This document shows, piece after piece, positions 44,321 to 55,717 of a stretch of 64,000 nucleotides of DNA. The notes below the pieces were generated by a model. The model did no database searches. It saw only the letters and a list, made by a program, of their open reading frames with translations, and had not been told where the DNA came from. The translations under genes and the position numbers were made by a program. Position 1 is the first letter of the stretch; each line of letters opens with the position of its first letter. Origin of the DNA: Oryzias latipes (lineage: Eukaryota > Chordata > Actinopteri > Beloniformes > Adrianichthyidae); assembly GCF_002234675.1 (NCBI RefSeq), contig NC_019859.2:17516311-17580310 (forward strand). The letters are read 5' to 3'.

Positions 44321-44816
44321 AATGTTTTTTTTTTTTGCATGTTTGGTTTTGTTTTATTCTTTAAAACATCCAAACTGTTTGGTGTTGGCTGTAATGGATA
44401 CTAACACTTGGCATCATTTGACTGCCATAACGATGATTTCAAAACATTTGTTTACATTTATTATTTATAGGTGTGTTTATTATTTTTTGTTTGTTTGTTT
44501 GGCCTTCAGATGCTTATTAAGGCTAATTTCTTTCAAATATTTCCTTTTTCTGCTTGTTTTAGGGTTAGTTGTTAGTTGTTTTGTGCTTGAGCGCTTTAAA
44601 AAACCGTGGAGTTCATTTTGGGGTGTTCTGTGGTTGTGATTCGGTTGAGGTTTAGATGAACTCTGAACCCGATCGATTTTAACCCTTCTAACTTCCACTC
44701 CTGTGTTTAGTTCTTTGGGTCTGAAGTCTCTTTGTGTGAGCTGTCTAACATGCTTTTGATGCCTCTGCTCGCGTGTCAGAAGCTCCTCGTCAGACTCACT
44801 CTTTGGTTTTCTGCAG

Positions 44817-47673
44817 GGCAGCAAAGTCCAGACCAGGGTGGGCCTCCTCATGCTGCTGTGCACATGGATCAGCAACTGTCCCATTGCTGTCACGCACTTC
44901 CTGCACAACCAGGATAACGTTCCCTTTGTATCCTTCATCACAACCTTTTTACCTTCTCCCCCCTTTGACCTCTGAGTCTACATTTCTGCTTAAATGCATC
45001 TTCACATCAAATCCGACCTCTGAGTGTAAAGAGGACCCATGTGTTTATTGCTGGGGAGGGAGCCCCTGTCCTCCACTGGCTTCTCTGCATGAGCCTTGAC
45101 TCTGAGTCCTGCAGCTGACGGCTCAGATCTCTGAGAACCTGGGAGAAGACGAGAGGCTGGTGCAGGGCCTTTGTGCGCTGCTGCTCGGCATCTGTATCTA
45201 TCATAACGATAACTCACTGGAAAACTACACCAAGTACGTGTCTTTGAGTCACTTTAACATTCTGTTAGACTCGATGTTTGAATGAAAACACAGATTTTCT
45301 TCCCGTCGTCTTCAGGGAGAAGCTAAAGCAGCTGATTGAGAAGCGCATCGGAAAGGAGAACTTTGTGGAGAAGCTGGGCTTCATCACCAAACATGAACTG
45401 TATTCGCGGGCGGCCCTAAAGCCGCAGCCCGTCTTCCCGTCGCCGGAACAGATGCTGTTCGACCACGAGTTCACCAAGCTGGTCAAAGACCTGGAAGGTC
45501 AGGGAGGCCGCCGTCCTCATGTGCAAGTGATGGTTTGAGTCCCAGTTGACGTAACGCTGCTCATCACAGGGGTGATCACCAAAGCGGTTCACAAGTCCAG
45601 CGAGGAGGACAAAAAGGAGGAAGAGGTGAAGAAGACGTTGGAGCAGCACGACAACATCGTAACTCGATACAAGGAGCTGATCAGAGAACAGGTTTGTCGA
45701 ATTTGGCTTCTAAAAATGTTGCCCATTAGTCGTGGATTTGCTGTAGTCTCCAGATAACATCAGAGTTTGGACTGTGTGACTCAGGATGCTCAGATCCAGG
45801 AGCTGAAGGAGCAGGTAGCAGCTCTGTCCTCCCAGCACGAGCAGATGCAGGCCACTGTCGCACAGCAGCTATCCCAGATCCAGCAGCACAAAGACCAGTA
45901 CAACATCCTGAAGCTGAAACTAGGTCAGTCCTCGTCCAACACGCAAAAGCTCACTCTGACACTTTTACAGTTTCTATAACCTTTTTGTTGGTTTAGAAAT
46001 GATGGAGACATTCATGTCTGATCCTTTTTGCTCTAAAGAGCAGCTTATGTTATTAAAGGAAATTCATTTTCTTGTCTCTTATCTGCCTTTGAGGGAAAAG
46101 CTTCCACTGTAGCTGAAGACTGGATTTGTAGGGTTTTTATTTACACTTTGAAAGGTTTGAGTCACACGTCCCACAGAAAAAGTCACTTTTCCCTGAGCTT
46201 TTTCAGATTTTTAGTTTTTGATGATGGCTTTTGGTATGAAACGTTGCTGATTATTGTAGTCCTTTTTTCCTGTTTTCCAGAAATGTAAAAGAAAGTCACT
46301 TCTTGGTTTTCAAAGCTTAACTTTGTTCCGTCTGTTGTGTTGCAGCAGAAGCTTTTTATTGCAGTTAAGACACAAACATGAATAACAACACAATTTGCCA
46401 TCAACTCCTGTGACCAATCACCTGCTTCCTGGCCCTTCTAGGCATTCTGGGTAGTGTAGTCATATCACATTACATGATATTTGTTACTGTGCCTGATTGA
46501 AAAAAAAAACAGCCAGTAATCTTAAAATATTTTCTTGATTTCCTTTGATGGTAAATAATATTTTCAGTCTGTAAATTCTCCCAATTGTCTTAATGGTGGT
46601 GTAGTGGTTAGCACTCTCGCCTCACAGGAGAAGGTTTGAATCCTGGCCGGGTTCTTTCTGTGTGGAGTTGGCATGTTCTCCCATGCATGTGAGGGTTTTG
46701 TGGCTTCCTCCCACAGTCCAAAAAGCGTCTTCATAGGTTCACTGATGACTCTAAAATGTCCCCAGGTGTGCTTGTGTGAGTTTGTGTACCTGCAACAGAC
46801 CGGCGACATGTTCAGGGTTTTAACCGCGCCTTTGGCTTGTGACCCAAAAAAAGGTTTAGCAGCTTCTGATGATGGAAGAAAATTCTCCAAATCAAAGTCT
46901 TGTTTAGCCTTTTAGAGTTCAATGAGACAATTTTGAGCAGACATTTTGATTTGAGAGATAAATCTTCATGTCTGCGAACCACAGCAGGTCTATAGTGCTG
47001 AATCAGCAGCTTCTATCTGACTCTCCTGTTTGTTTAAACAGAAACGGTGTTCCCGTCAGCCCTCTATAGAAATGAGACTCGTTTTACCTCAGAATTTAAT
47101 CGATGCTTTAAGAACAGGTGTGTGGTATGTCTGAAGGATTGGAGTGTTTTGGTATGTAATCATGTGTATTGTCATCTTCAGGTAAGGAGAGTCCGAGTCA
47201 GGGGGACGGCTCCCAGCAGAACGGACTGCAGACCGAGGAGCTCTCTCAGCTCAGAGAGGAGCTGGACGAGCTCCGCAAGCAGCACGCAGTCCTGCAGACG
47301 CAACTCGCCGAGCGAGACGCACTAATCACCACCCTGGTTAGTAGATCTAGAAGATTGAGTGAGTGTGTGAGTGAGTGAGTGTGTGTGTGTGTGTGTGCTG
47401 GGATGAGGAGGATTCTAAAAACGTCATGAAATAAACCAGTAAATAAAATAATTTCTGCTGATTTGAAAAGTGACATTTTTGTTCAGATCTGAAGAAAAAC
47501 CATTGCATCCGTTTTTGTCACCAGCTGTAATCTACTTCAATTTGAAGGTTTAAATGTCTTGAAATGTGATTCCTGGTATTTAATGTTTATTTATTTCATT
47601 GTAACTGTAGCAGTCGAGCTCCCAGACGACAGAGAGCCCGGCAGGAGGATCAGACAACACAGAGCTGCTGCAG
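44817..47673 (+). CDS. uso1: uso1 (p115) internal exons, partial gene, copy 2
   Basis: Same seven exons: 44817-44927, 45115-45233, 45316-45497, 45570-45691, 45785-45923, 47182-47336, 47611-47673. All frames are open. The encoded 297 residues differ from copy 1 by one conservative change (Glu to Asp in LVKDLEG, exon three). The donor of that exon changes from GTAAGG to GTCAGG, a weaker site. As in copy 1, no 5' exons precede it and only an eighth-exon stub (54615) follows. Either a duplicated gene fragment or an allelic copy retained in the assembly. Confidence 0.9.
46588..46835 (+). mobile_element. tRNA-derived SINE in uso1 intron, copy 2
   Basis: Same A-box- and B-box-like motifs and body as 15140-15390. 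Confidence 0.7.
47356..47397. repeat. Short GTGA/GT repeat, copy 2
   Basis: About 40 bp at the site where copy 1 has about 350 bp. Confidence 0.9.
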
Positions 47674-48484
47674 GTGAACTGGGACTTTTTTATGTGCTGA
47701 TACGAGTTTGCTCCAGTTAGTACATGAGAACAACGCCAAACTGTAAAAAGATCCGGTTCATGTCATGTCTGTCATGGAGACTTTAAAAAAGCACGAATAC
47801 AGATACGCCACAGGGCAGTGTGCTGAGCCCTCATCTTCTTCACTTTGCTCCCTGTTTTTACTTTGAAAGTCCTAATGGATGTGGACCATCAGAGCAAGTG
47901 GTGCTCGGACACAAACCTCATGGAAAAAGCTTTCAAAAGCAGACCTGAAGGATCTCCTGGTTCAGATCATTGCAGATCCAGTCTTGATGGTAGAAAGAAG
48001 AGTTTGCTGACTATCACCAGCTGGTTAAGACTTTTCTGCAATAAAGGTGTAAAAAACACAAACAAACCCCAAACTGCCTCCCTCCATCCTGTGAACATCT
48101 GCAGGAGCTCAGTTCCTCTTGACTGTTTGTCTGTCCGCTGCTGAAAGACCAGATCTTTCCCTAGAATTGTTGGAGTTGAGCATTTCAAACAATCTAAAAA
48201 GAGACGATCAGAACAGATGAACAGTTTGAACCGTTTCCATCTGGCAAACCGTTCAGAGCGCTAAAGTCTGGGACTAATGCTTTCTAAAGTCGTGCATTTT
48301 AACATAACTAAAATACTGCTATATTTTTCTCAAGTGATCGTTTTTTGTTAAGTCGCAAAGTCGGTTTGGTGAGATTTTTTTATCATTCTCACTGATCAGC
48401 TATCTGCTCAGTTTCAGTTTAGCTGTGTGAGACTTTGATCTCAGAGCTATTTAATACCCCGCCTGTGGTTTTTACACAAACCAC
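47674..48484. other. uso1 intron sequence (copy 2)
   Basis: Counterpart of 16539-17349. No exon found. Confidence 0.5.
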
Positions 48485-48487
48485 CTG

Positions 48488-50318
48488 GGGCCTGTTTCAG
48501 AAAAGAGGTTAAGTGTAAACTCTGAGTGCATTAACCCTGAAATCAGGGAAACCCTGGGTTTTCTGTTTCAGAATGGGAGGTTTGTTAAACCAGAGAAAGC
48601 AGATTAAGTCAAACCCGTTTCTGAAAGAGAGGTAACTTATACTCGGAGTCAGTGTCCATGGTTACTTATGCTGTGAACCTAACCTGGTCGGGAGCAGGTT
48701 TTACTCTGTAAACTCAAAGGTTTCTGCCGGTCCCCTCCCCTTTTTAAAGACGAAGCGGTATGTTTCGCTTTAACCTTCATTGCCCAATGTCCGTCACACA
48801 GAGACGGTCTAAGTGACAAGAATGGCTTGTTCTTTCTTGGAGGACCCAATAGACGAGGAGGCTGCATTAATTCGTAGAGAATTATATTTACCTCGTACGA
48901 GGATTTTGAGAAGACTCGATTTTTTGTCATTTCCCCATACGTTTTTGTTTGAGCGTTACCGTTTTTCGTTGCAGTCAATTACATATATACAATGAAAACA
49001 ACATTAGATATGTATTGCTATGTAGATGTTTCATATGTCAAATATAGTCAACAAAGCCTACATCCATGACATGCTCAAATTTGACCTGATTGAATCATGT
49101 TTTTATACTTCATTTTTAGCTGCTGCCATGTTCTTTTAATTCCTGCAGGATTGCATCTACATGAAAATGAAATCAGGGACATTGAATTAGATTAATGTAA
49201 CAATTACTTTTTGGAAACACAATTTGCTAGTACTGCTTACTTTCTTATTCCCATATAAACCTATACCACTTGATCAATACAAGGGTAGTGTTGCAGCGTG
49301 TGTGTGCTGAGCGGGGTGCGATCCACGAGAGAGAAGGGGAGGGGCGATTGCAGGTGCAGATGGGGGGGGGGGGGGCGTGAGCACGGAGCGGAGGTGTGTG
49401 CGTGGTATATATTGTGTGTTCGGAGGACGGAGCACTTAGTTAAATAAAGAGAAGGTGTCATTCCCAGAATATCTGTTTTGGAGTCATTCTTAATCCGCTC
49501 TGGAGGTTGAGGGTTTCAAACGGGAAGTGAACCCCGAAGGAGAATTCCCTTCCGTCCCCTGAAGGAAATCTCCCCTGCGCTTCTGACCACGGTCGGTCGG
49601 AAAGACGAGAGAAAAGAAAGGAGAAGTTTTCGCGCAGCGAAAGGTTCAACAGTAGACAACAGTTCACTTTTAAAAACACAATTGCATGTATTAATATTAA
49701 ACTGACCAACGTTTGCAAGAGGGGAAGGTTAACAAAAAAGTCCTCTAAACATTACCGACGTTAAATGCATTTTCCCCCAGATTGATTCTGTACACTATGC
49801 AGCATTTCATGCATTTACACCAGGAATGACACTTCAAAAGTACACCTAAATATCACCCTTTTTTATTTCACTCCTTACGCTATTTAAGAAGTTATTACAG
49901 CCAATATTTTTTAACAATGATTTAAATGCAAACTTAGGCATTAACTTGAGCAGCTATGTTTTCCCACGCTAACTGTCTCTGTTTTGCAGATGCAGCGGTG
50001 TTGCTTTTCTTCTGGAATATATGCTCATATTCACTGTAACTCTGCAGCAGCACGTCAAGTTCAGCTGGAGAAAATACGCAGACCTCTTTTTTTCACGGTT
50101 GCCATGGTGACTCGTGATATCTGCGCTCCATTGATAATGGCTTCTTATAGTCGCGGTGCGCACGCTCACCTCCGAATCAGTCCACTCAGAGTTGATTGAC
50201 CTAACGTGGATCAGCTTCTCTGAAACAGAAAACTCAGAGTTGTTAATCTCCCGATTGACCAACTCAGAGTTCAAGTTCAACCTCAGAGTTGGTTGAACCT
50301 CCTTTCTGAAGCAGGCCC
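48488..50318 (+). mobile_element. PIF-Harbinger element 1, copy 2
   Basis: TIRs GGGCCTGTTTCAGAAA at 48488 and TTTCTGAAGCAGGCCC ending 50318 (one mismatch), with CTG direct repeats at 48485-48487 and 50319-50321. Contains the HARBI1-like fragment at 48822-48995 (+). The Myb/SANT-like frame on minus has lost one A near 50073 and is frameshifted after KKRSAYF. Confidence 0.9.
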
Positions 50319-50699
50319 CTGGTCTGAGAAAGTCTGTAGTTGTTCCAGCAGGAGGAGTAAACTCACCGCCTGTGAGGCATGACTTACAGAGGTACCTTTG
50401 GTGCTGAACCTTTATTTAACTCTCAGGAGTCTAAGGTGGAATTCAAAGTTTTTGTCTCCTTTGGAGTTTGATGTTTTCACCTTAAAAACTGTTGGTCATT
50501 TTTTTTCAGTACGACTTTACCAGGGTGTTTTAGTTGTCATTTTGCTGTATGGTATTAACGCATTTGACCTGAAATCATACTAAAAGAAACCCAAACTCAT
50601 GCAGATTTATTTTTTTAGCTTGAAAATACAAATGTTTTGTATAATTTATGATTAACTATGTAGACATTGGGCAAAGCGTTCAATGCAAACAAACTGTCA

Positions 50700-52522
50700 G
50701 ACCTTTCAGTACAGATATGGGTTCAACCAACTCTGAGGTTGAACTTGAACTCTGAGTTGGTCAATCGGGAGATTAACAACTCTGAGTTTTCTGTTTCAGA
50801 GAAGCTGATCCACGTTAGGTCAATCAACTCTGAGTGGACTGATTCGGAGGTGAGCGTGCGCACCGCGACTATAAGAAGCCATTATCAATGGAGCGCAGAT
50901 ATCACGAGTCACCATGGCAACCGTGAAAAAAAGAGGTCTGCGTATTTTTCTCCAGCTGAACTTGACGTGCTGCTGCAGAGTTACAGTGAATATGAGCACA
51001 TATTCCAGAAGAAAAGCAACACCGCTGCATCTGCAAAACAGAGACAGTTAGCGTGGGAAAACATAGCTGCTCAAGTTAATGCGAAAGTTTGCATTTAAAT
51101 CATTGTTATGAAATATTGACTGTAATAACTTTTTAAACAGCGTAAGGAGTGAAATAAAAAATGGCGGTATTTAGGTGTACTTTTGAAGTGTCATTCCTGG
51201 TGTAAATGCATGAAATGCTGCATAGTGTACAGAATCAATCTGGGGGGAAAATGCATTTAACGTCGGTAATGTTTAGAGGACTTTTTTGTTAACCTTCCCC
51301 TCTTGCAAACGTTGGTCAGTTTAATATTAATACATGCAATTGTGTTTTTAAAAGTGAACTTTTGTCTACTGTTGAACCTTTCGCTGCGCGAAGACTTCTC
51401 CTTTCTTTTCTCTCGTCTTTCCGACCGTGGTCAGAAGCGCAGGGGAGATTTCCTTCAGGGACGAAGGGAATTCTCCTTCGGGGTTCACTTCCGTTCAAAA
51501 CCCTCAACCTCCAGAGCGGATTAAGAATGACTCCAAAACAGTTATTCTGGGAATGACACCTTCTCTTTATTTAACTAAGTGCTCCGTCCTCCGAACACAC
51601 AATATATACCACGCACACACCTCCGCTCCGTGCTCACCCCCCCCCCCCATCTGCACCTGCAATCGCCCCTCCCCTTCTCTCTCGTGGATCGCACCCCGCT
51701 CAGCACACACACGCTGCAACACTACCCTTGTATTGATCAAGTGGTATAGGTTTATATGGGATTAAGAAAGTAAGCAGTACTAGCAAATTGTGTTTCCAAA
51801 AAGTAATTGTTACATTAATCTAATTCAATGTCCCTGATTTCATTTTTATGTAGATGCAATCCTGCAGGAATTAAAAGAACATGGCAGCAGCTAAAAATGA
51901 AGTATAAAAACATAATTCAATCAGGTCAAATTTGAGCATGTCATGGATGTAGGCTTTGTTGACAATATTTGACATATGAAACATCTACATAGCAATACAT
52001 ATCTAATGTTGTTTTCATTGTATATATGTAATTGACTGCAACGAAAAACGGTAACGCTCAAACAAAAACGTAAGGGGAAATGACAAAAAATCGAGTCTTC
52101 TCAAAATCCTCGTACGAGGTAAATATAATTCTCTACGAATTAATGCAGCCTCCTCGTCTACTGGGTCCTCCAAAAAAGAACAAGCCATTCTTGTCACTTA
52201 TACCGTCTCTGTGTGACAGAAATGTGGGCAATGAAGGTTAAAGCGAAACATACCGCTTCGTTTTTAAAAAGGGGAGGGGACCGGCAGAAACTTTGAGTTT
52301 GGAGAATAAAACCTGCTCCCGACCAGGTTAGGTTCACAGCATAAGTAACCATGGACACTGACTCCGAGTATAAGTTACCTCTCTTTCAGAAATGGGTTTG
52401 ACTTACTCTGCTTTCTCTGGTTTAACAAACCTCCCATTCTGAAACAGAAAACCCAGGGTTTCCCTGATTTCAGGGTTAACGCACTCAGAGTTTACACTTA
52501 ACCTCCTTTCTGAAACAGGCCC
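50700..52522 (-). mobile_element. PIF-Harbinger element 2, full internal length, copy 2
   Basis: Inverted relative to element 1 and about 1.82 kb long. The outer TIR ends AACAGGCCC at 52522 and the inner TIR is degraded near 50700. Carries the Myb/SANT-like frame on plus (50667-51098, domain about 50930-51080) and the HARBI1-like fragment on minus (52015-52188). It shows what copy 1 has lost. Confidence 0.9.
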
Positions 52523-54400
52523 ATGGTATCAGAAGAAAAAAGCTCTACAAAACATTTGTTGCCCTCCCTAAAGTGTTTTGTTTTTAATCTGAACACATAT
52601 TTGGGAGTGTTCCGGTTCTGGGTTACACAACAGGACATGTGGCGTGCCTCTCTGCGAATACAACTATCTTCAAATTACTTAAAAAGTTGATTTTTCTCCA
52701 AAAAAGAATACGAAGACCTCAAAAAGTCTCTTGACATTATTCAAGAAACGCTGAAAAGTTTATGGATCAAGTGTCGGCTAAGGTAACGCCACTTTGGGAT
52801 ATGATGGAAGAGTTCCGAAGATTTCGGGCTTTAAAACGAGCAGCGAGAAAACCGGGTCGAGATTCTGGAGAAAAGACTGGACGATGTGGAACAGCAAGTA
52901 AGGATGAATAATGTCATTCTCACTGGAGTACCAATCAAGCCTCGAGCGAAGCTGAATACAGCTGGAGCTAGCACTGCTAATGCTAGCGCTAGCGTAGCTA
53001 GCAGTGCTAATACGGAGATCGGTGCAGAGTCTCTGGTGCAGCAAATACATTCATTTCTCACATCTAAAGGAATTTCCCTGGATCTCAATACCATCGAGAC
53101 CTGCCACCTGCTCCCCAGGATAAAGGAGACGGATAAACCAGCGATCCTCATCAGGTTTGTGAATCACAAACACAAGCTAGCTTTGATGAATCAACGCAAA
53201 AATCTCAGAGGATCTGCTGTTTATCTGAACGACTATCTGACTAGAAGGAATGCTGCAATCTCAAAACATGCACGGCTTCTCAGGAAGCGTAAGCAGATTG
53301 AGAACACTTGGGTTAAAGGCTGCAGGATTCATGTCAAACCACTCGGTCCACTGGACCGGGCCAAGGTTGTGGTTGTGAACATCATGAAGGACTTTGAGAA
53401 GTGCTTGATTACGGTTGTCTGAAACAACGTGGAGTAATAAATCAAAGAGCCAAATAATTTCAAGAAATATGACCCCTGGATTCCTCACTTTCTCCATACG
53501 TCTGACGTCACCTGAATAACAGCAGAGTTCTGACCTGCAGACAACTTGACCTCAACTTTCACCGCAGCTGATATCAGCTGAAGGATATGGACCTGAATCT
53601 AATGTCTGCAGACATAGCATCGAAGAGAAATGTTAACTGTTTAAACCCAGAAGATCGGCTGTTATCAATAAAAGAAGAAATGCCAACCTTGGACAATTCG
53701 ACAGTTTATGGACCCTTTTTATTTTTTCCCCTACAGCATTACTTTATTATAAAAAAAAATAAAAATACAAAAAAATATATAAAAAGAGTAAAACAAATGA
53801 TTAATCACTTTTGAAAATTGTTAAATTGATTGACTTTTGATATTACTTCACTAGCTCCTAAAATTGATAAATTGATTCAAAAATCTTTCCTAATGTAGCA
53901 TAACTTTGCACGTTTTTAACTTTTGATACTTGATGAAATTTTGCTATGAAATTTCCTGAATCAGTGTTGTGTCTATTTTACTGATATAGTATTATGTTTT
54001 AAAGCATATGAATGACTTTTAAAAGTAACATAATTTGCATATATTTCAGATGACTGATCTGCATTTGTCATGTTGATTTCTAAAATAGTTATTTTTGACG
54101 TAGTACTTAAGTAATTCATCTTTGGCATGTGCTTTATTGATACCTTATGATTGTTAATTCTGTCTGATAAAACCTAGGAACCGGATATTGATAAATCATG
54201 TAATAAAATGGTTATAGTATAACGGGGTGGGATTATATAAGTTCGCTTCCTTCCACTCCCTTTCAAGCAATATTTATTAATTATGTTTAATTATCCTAAG
54301 TTTGATTAGTTATTGTATGAATGTATAACTGATGATTATATTGCTTTTGTGTATTACTTCTATTTGATTGCTTGAAATAAACCATTTCAAATCAAAATAT
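52523..54400 (+). mobile_element. ORF1-only L1-like LINE, copy 2
   Basis: Same as 20507-22385. The ORF1 start region is frameshifted by a 1-bp net insertion near 52830 (GGGCTTTAAAACG versus GGGCTCAAAACG). The remaining frame is 52886-53422, keeping the MNNVILTGVP and C-terminal domains. Confidence 0.65.
52886..53422 (+). pseudogene. L1-like ORF1, frameshifted copy
   Basis: 178 residues after the frameshift, matching residues 42-219 of the copy-1 ORF1. The coiled-coil N-terminus is out of frame. Confidence 0.7.
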
Positions 54401-54614
54401 TTGGCGAACATTAAAGCCATTTTTAAGCAGCCAGAAATGCCTTCTCAAATTCTCTGAAATTCACAGACTTTTACCCATAATCCTTTCATCAATCCCTTTC
54501 CAAGAAAAGACTGGTTAATGCTAGACGTGTCAGGTTTTAGACACAAATAGTTGTATTTCTTTACAGTCATCAAGGCGCTAATGGGAGTTCCTTGTTTGTC
54601 TTCTGTTGCTGCAG

Positions 54615-54626
54615 GAGCTGGAGGCT
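54615..54626 (+). pseudogene. uso1: uso1 eighth-exon stub, copy 2
   Basis: Same acceptor and ELEA codons as 22600-22611, again followed by unrelated sequence. Confidence 0.5.
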
Positions 54627-54999
54627 ATTTTTGTTTAAAAGGAGAAATTGTTTTTTTTGTCGATAAAGTTCAAGTTTTTTCAAGAGCCCTCCCCAACCTG
54701 TGCGGCGCGTAGCGGAGAGATAGGCCTGTTTAGGGCAGAGACAGCAAGCACGCGCAGCAAAGTAGCCATTAGCTGAAAAACTACGGTGAAAAACTAAAAT
54801 AACGGTGCAAACCTGTTGTCTAGCCAGACCGGAAGAGGGGTGTGAGCCAAATAAGATTTTATGCCATTACGAGACGAGTTTTGGTGAGTTTTGTTTTGTA
54901 TTTTGCCTACTTTTGTGGCGTGGGTTTTGCCGTGATGAGGCGAGCCCAGTTGAGACCAATTTAAGTTGTGAAAAGACGACAAAACAGTACTTTTGAGTT
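54627..54999 (+). mobile_element. Left part of the PNMA-gag Ty3 element, copy 2
   Basis: Matches 22612-22984, then is interrupted by the Ty3 LTR at 55000. The rest of this element must lie beyond the window if the duplication continues. Confidence 0.6.
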
Positions 55000-55682
55000 T
55001 GTAGCCTGGCGAATTCAAGCCTGCACAGGACACAAAACTGTCTTTGGGTTCTTTATTCCAAAACAAAAATGTAACTCAGGATTTCAGATTTAAAAAAAAT
55101 GGTAATCAGGAAGATAAAAAAAAACAAAAACAAAATGTGGATCTATTATGCCATCTAGATGCTTCTTTTAGCCAGTCACTTTCCGATCTTCCAAAATCAC
55201 GAAAGAAAACAAGTGTAAACAAAACAAAAATGGAGAAAAAGATCAAATTTAAGAAAAAGAGTACACAAGAATAACTACAGCAGGTGCTCTGTGGCCCGAA
55301 CTGTAACAGGAATGACGGCAAAGTTGATCACCAGTCACAACATTGGCTCCGTCGAGCACTGCTGTAAAACACACGTAAAATGCAGCGACAATTGTACAAA
55401 TCAAATTACTAATTTCATCAAATTTCTTAAAACAGAATACTTTTACAACAATTACAGTAAACACAACTTCTTTTTTTACCTTTTTATGTTTGTTTACCCT
55501 CTTAACGACTCTTCACGCCAGGTTTCAAGCGCCTTTAATCCGCAGATCAAAACAACCGTCAAACAACTGTCAAATAACGGTCCCCAGAACACACCACCTC
55601 CTCACTGAACTGTTCACCGAAAACCCAGGAAGCGCCCTCTAGTGACACAACCCTGTACCTACACCTTCTCCACCTGGCTACA
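55000..55682 (-). repeat. 3' LTR of the Ty3 element
   Basis: 683 bp. On plus it starts TGTAGCC and ends GGCTACA, a perfect 7-bp inverted repeat with TG...CA ends. TTTATT at 55052-55057 is AATAAA on the minus strand, about 50 nt from the LTR end. Confidence 0.88.
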
Positions 55683-55698
55683 TTCTCCCCTGCTTTCC
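55683..55698 (-). promoter_or_regulatory. Polypurine tract
   Basis: On the minus strand GGAAAGCAGGGGAGAA directly precedes the LTR start TGTAGCC. It would prime plus-strand DNA synthesis. Confidence 0.8.
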
Positions 55699-55717
55699 AG
55701 GCACCGCCCTCGGTGAC

